Below, piece by piece: positions 5,308 through 6,019 of a stretch of 6,019 bases of DNA; position 1 is the first letter of the stretch; each line of letters opens with the position of its first letter. The DNA is from Syntrophomonadaceae bacterium (lineage in GTDB: Bacteria > Bacillota_D > Dethiobacteria > DTU022): the NCBI GenBank assembly GCA_003564505.1, contig PXFD01000050.1, forward strand, positions 1-6,019, read 5' to 3'. The notes beneath the pieces are model-generated. The model saw only the letters and a list, made by a program, of their open reading frames with translations, did not search any database and was not told where the DNA came from. The translations under genes and the position numbers were made by a program.

Positions 5308-6019
5308 GTGAAAGGCCAGAAATTATTTGCAGTAATAATAATTGTTATTGTGCTGATCTTAGCAGGCTGGGCACTCCAGGGTGGATTCAGTGCAAACCGG
5401 ACTATTTTTAACCAGGATTATTACGAACAAATGATGGTTGAAACGAACCTCAGTACCAGCATCCATGAGCATCTACAGGAAACAATCCTCGAAGAGATGT
5501 CTGAAGAAATGCCCGATCATATGGCCGCTGTTGTAACCAGGGTTTTATTAATGGTATTTACCGAGGAATGGTTTGAGGAACAGACAATAATGATTACTGA
5601 TGACTTTGTCCGTTATGTTACCGGTGAGCAGCAATCAATCCAAGCAGTGATTGACCTTCGGGAAGAGAAAGAGGAGTTAAGTACCAAGCTGGAAATGTCG
5701 CTGACGGTAATCCCCGAACAGATTTTACGAATGCTTGGCTTTGATCCGGAAGAACTATACCTTCTGGCTGAGGCTTTAGTTGAACAGATGCCGCTTCCAG
5801 ATCGTCTGTCCGTAGAGCAGCTATTGATGGAACAGGAAGCAGGCAGGGACCTGTTGAACCTGCTCAGTTTGGCCAGGCAGTTTTGCAGTGTTTATCGTTA
5901 CCTCACTGCTGCTGCTTTTATCCTTGGTCTGCTGCTGCTGTATTTTCTAACAGGCCCCTTTGGCGCCTTGAAGTGGTTTGGCCTAGCAGCCATGCTATCA
6001 GGAGCCAGTTTCTACATGG
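5308..6019 (+). CDS. Membrane-anchored protein with acidic extracytoplasmic domain, unknown function (3' partial)
   Basis: This frame runs open from GTG 5308 to the right edge, giving 237 complete codons without a stop. I do not recognise the family. An N-terminal helix (about 6-21, FAVIIIVIVLILAGWAL) after MKGQK would be a signal anchor or uncleaved signal; there is no lipobox cysteine. Residues about 22-195 are hydrophilic and strongly acidic, with FNQDYYEQMMVETNLSTSIH (34-53), an EETILEEMSEEMP-like helix around 57-70, and LPDRLSVEQLL near 163-173, and are probably outside the membrane. Two further hydrophobic segments follow (about 197-214 and from 222 to the edge), so the C-terminal part is a multi-pass membrane domain that continues past the window. 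The only cysteine is Cys193, next to the second helix. It starts four bases after the preceding membrane gene, suggesting a functional pair. Proteins with this shape (anchor, helical ectodomain, terminal helices) are often unnamed. The gene is convincing; the function is unknown. Confidence 0.8.
   Translation, partial: MKGQKLFAVIIIVIVLILAGWALQGGFSANRTIFNQDYYEQMMVETNLSTSIHEHLQETILEEMSEEMPDHMAAVVTRVLLMVFTEEWFEEQTIMITDDFVRYVTGEQQSIQAVIDLREEKEELSTKLEMSLTVIPEQILRMLGFDPEELYLLAEALVEQMPLPDRLSVEQLLMEQEAGRDLLNLLSLARQFCSVYRYLTAAAFILGLLLLYFLTGPFGALKWFGLAAMLSGASFYM

Noticed and set aside
1..6019. Mobile element, CRISPR, tRNA or defence-system content.
   Set aside because: No transposase or integrase motifs, terminal inverted repeats, regularly spaced repeats, tRNA cloverleaf or nuclease/toxin signatures were seen; the genes read as metabolic and membrane functions.

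Overview
All six genes in this window lie on the + strand. They are separated by gaps of 39 bases or less, or overlap, so the window looks like the interior of one transcription unit. The first gene is cut by the left edge and the last by the right edge. I see no internal promoter, intrinsic terminator, tRNA, rRNA, insertion sequence, CRISPR array or stretch over 300 bases without a gene. The strong AGGAGG-like ribosome binding sites, frequent GTG/TTG starts, moderate GC content and a butyrate kinase/phosphate butyryltransferase pair suggest an anaerobic or fermentative Firmicute, perhaps a clostridial or syntrophic lineage. That assignment is an inference; no marker gene is present.

Layout: (1) 2-757, the C-terminal part of a ferric-reductase-like flavoprotein, with the end of a membrane helix followed by FAD and NAD(P)H domains; (2) 790-2424, a YtcJ/NfdA-type metal-dependent amidohydrolase with its apparent metal ligands intact; (3) 2437-3498, a butyrate kinase family protein; (4) 3538-4458, a phosphate butyryltransferase family protein; (5) 4455-5303, a polytopic membrane protein of unknown function whose start overlaps the ptb stop in an ATGA; (6) 5308 to the right edge, a membrane-anchored protein of unknown function with an acidic, probably extracytoplasmic domain followed by further membrane helices.

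Together, genes 3 and 4 would interconvert acyl-CoA, acyl phosphate and free acid, with ATP made in the acid-forming direction. The amidohydrolase could release or modify a small amide or related substrate upstream of this step. The flavoprotein could pass electrons from NAD(P)H to a membrane heme or an acceptor. The two unknown membrane genes are joined to the metabolic genes by tight spacing, and they are the least explained part of the window. A joint function for the whole cluster is a hypothesis based on gene order only.
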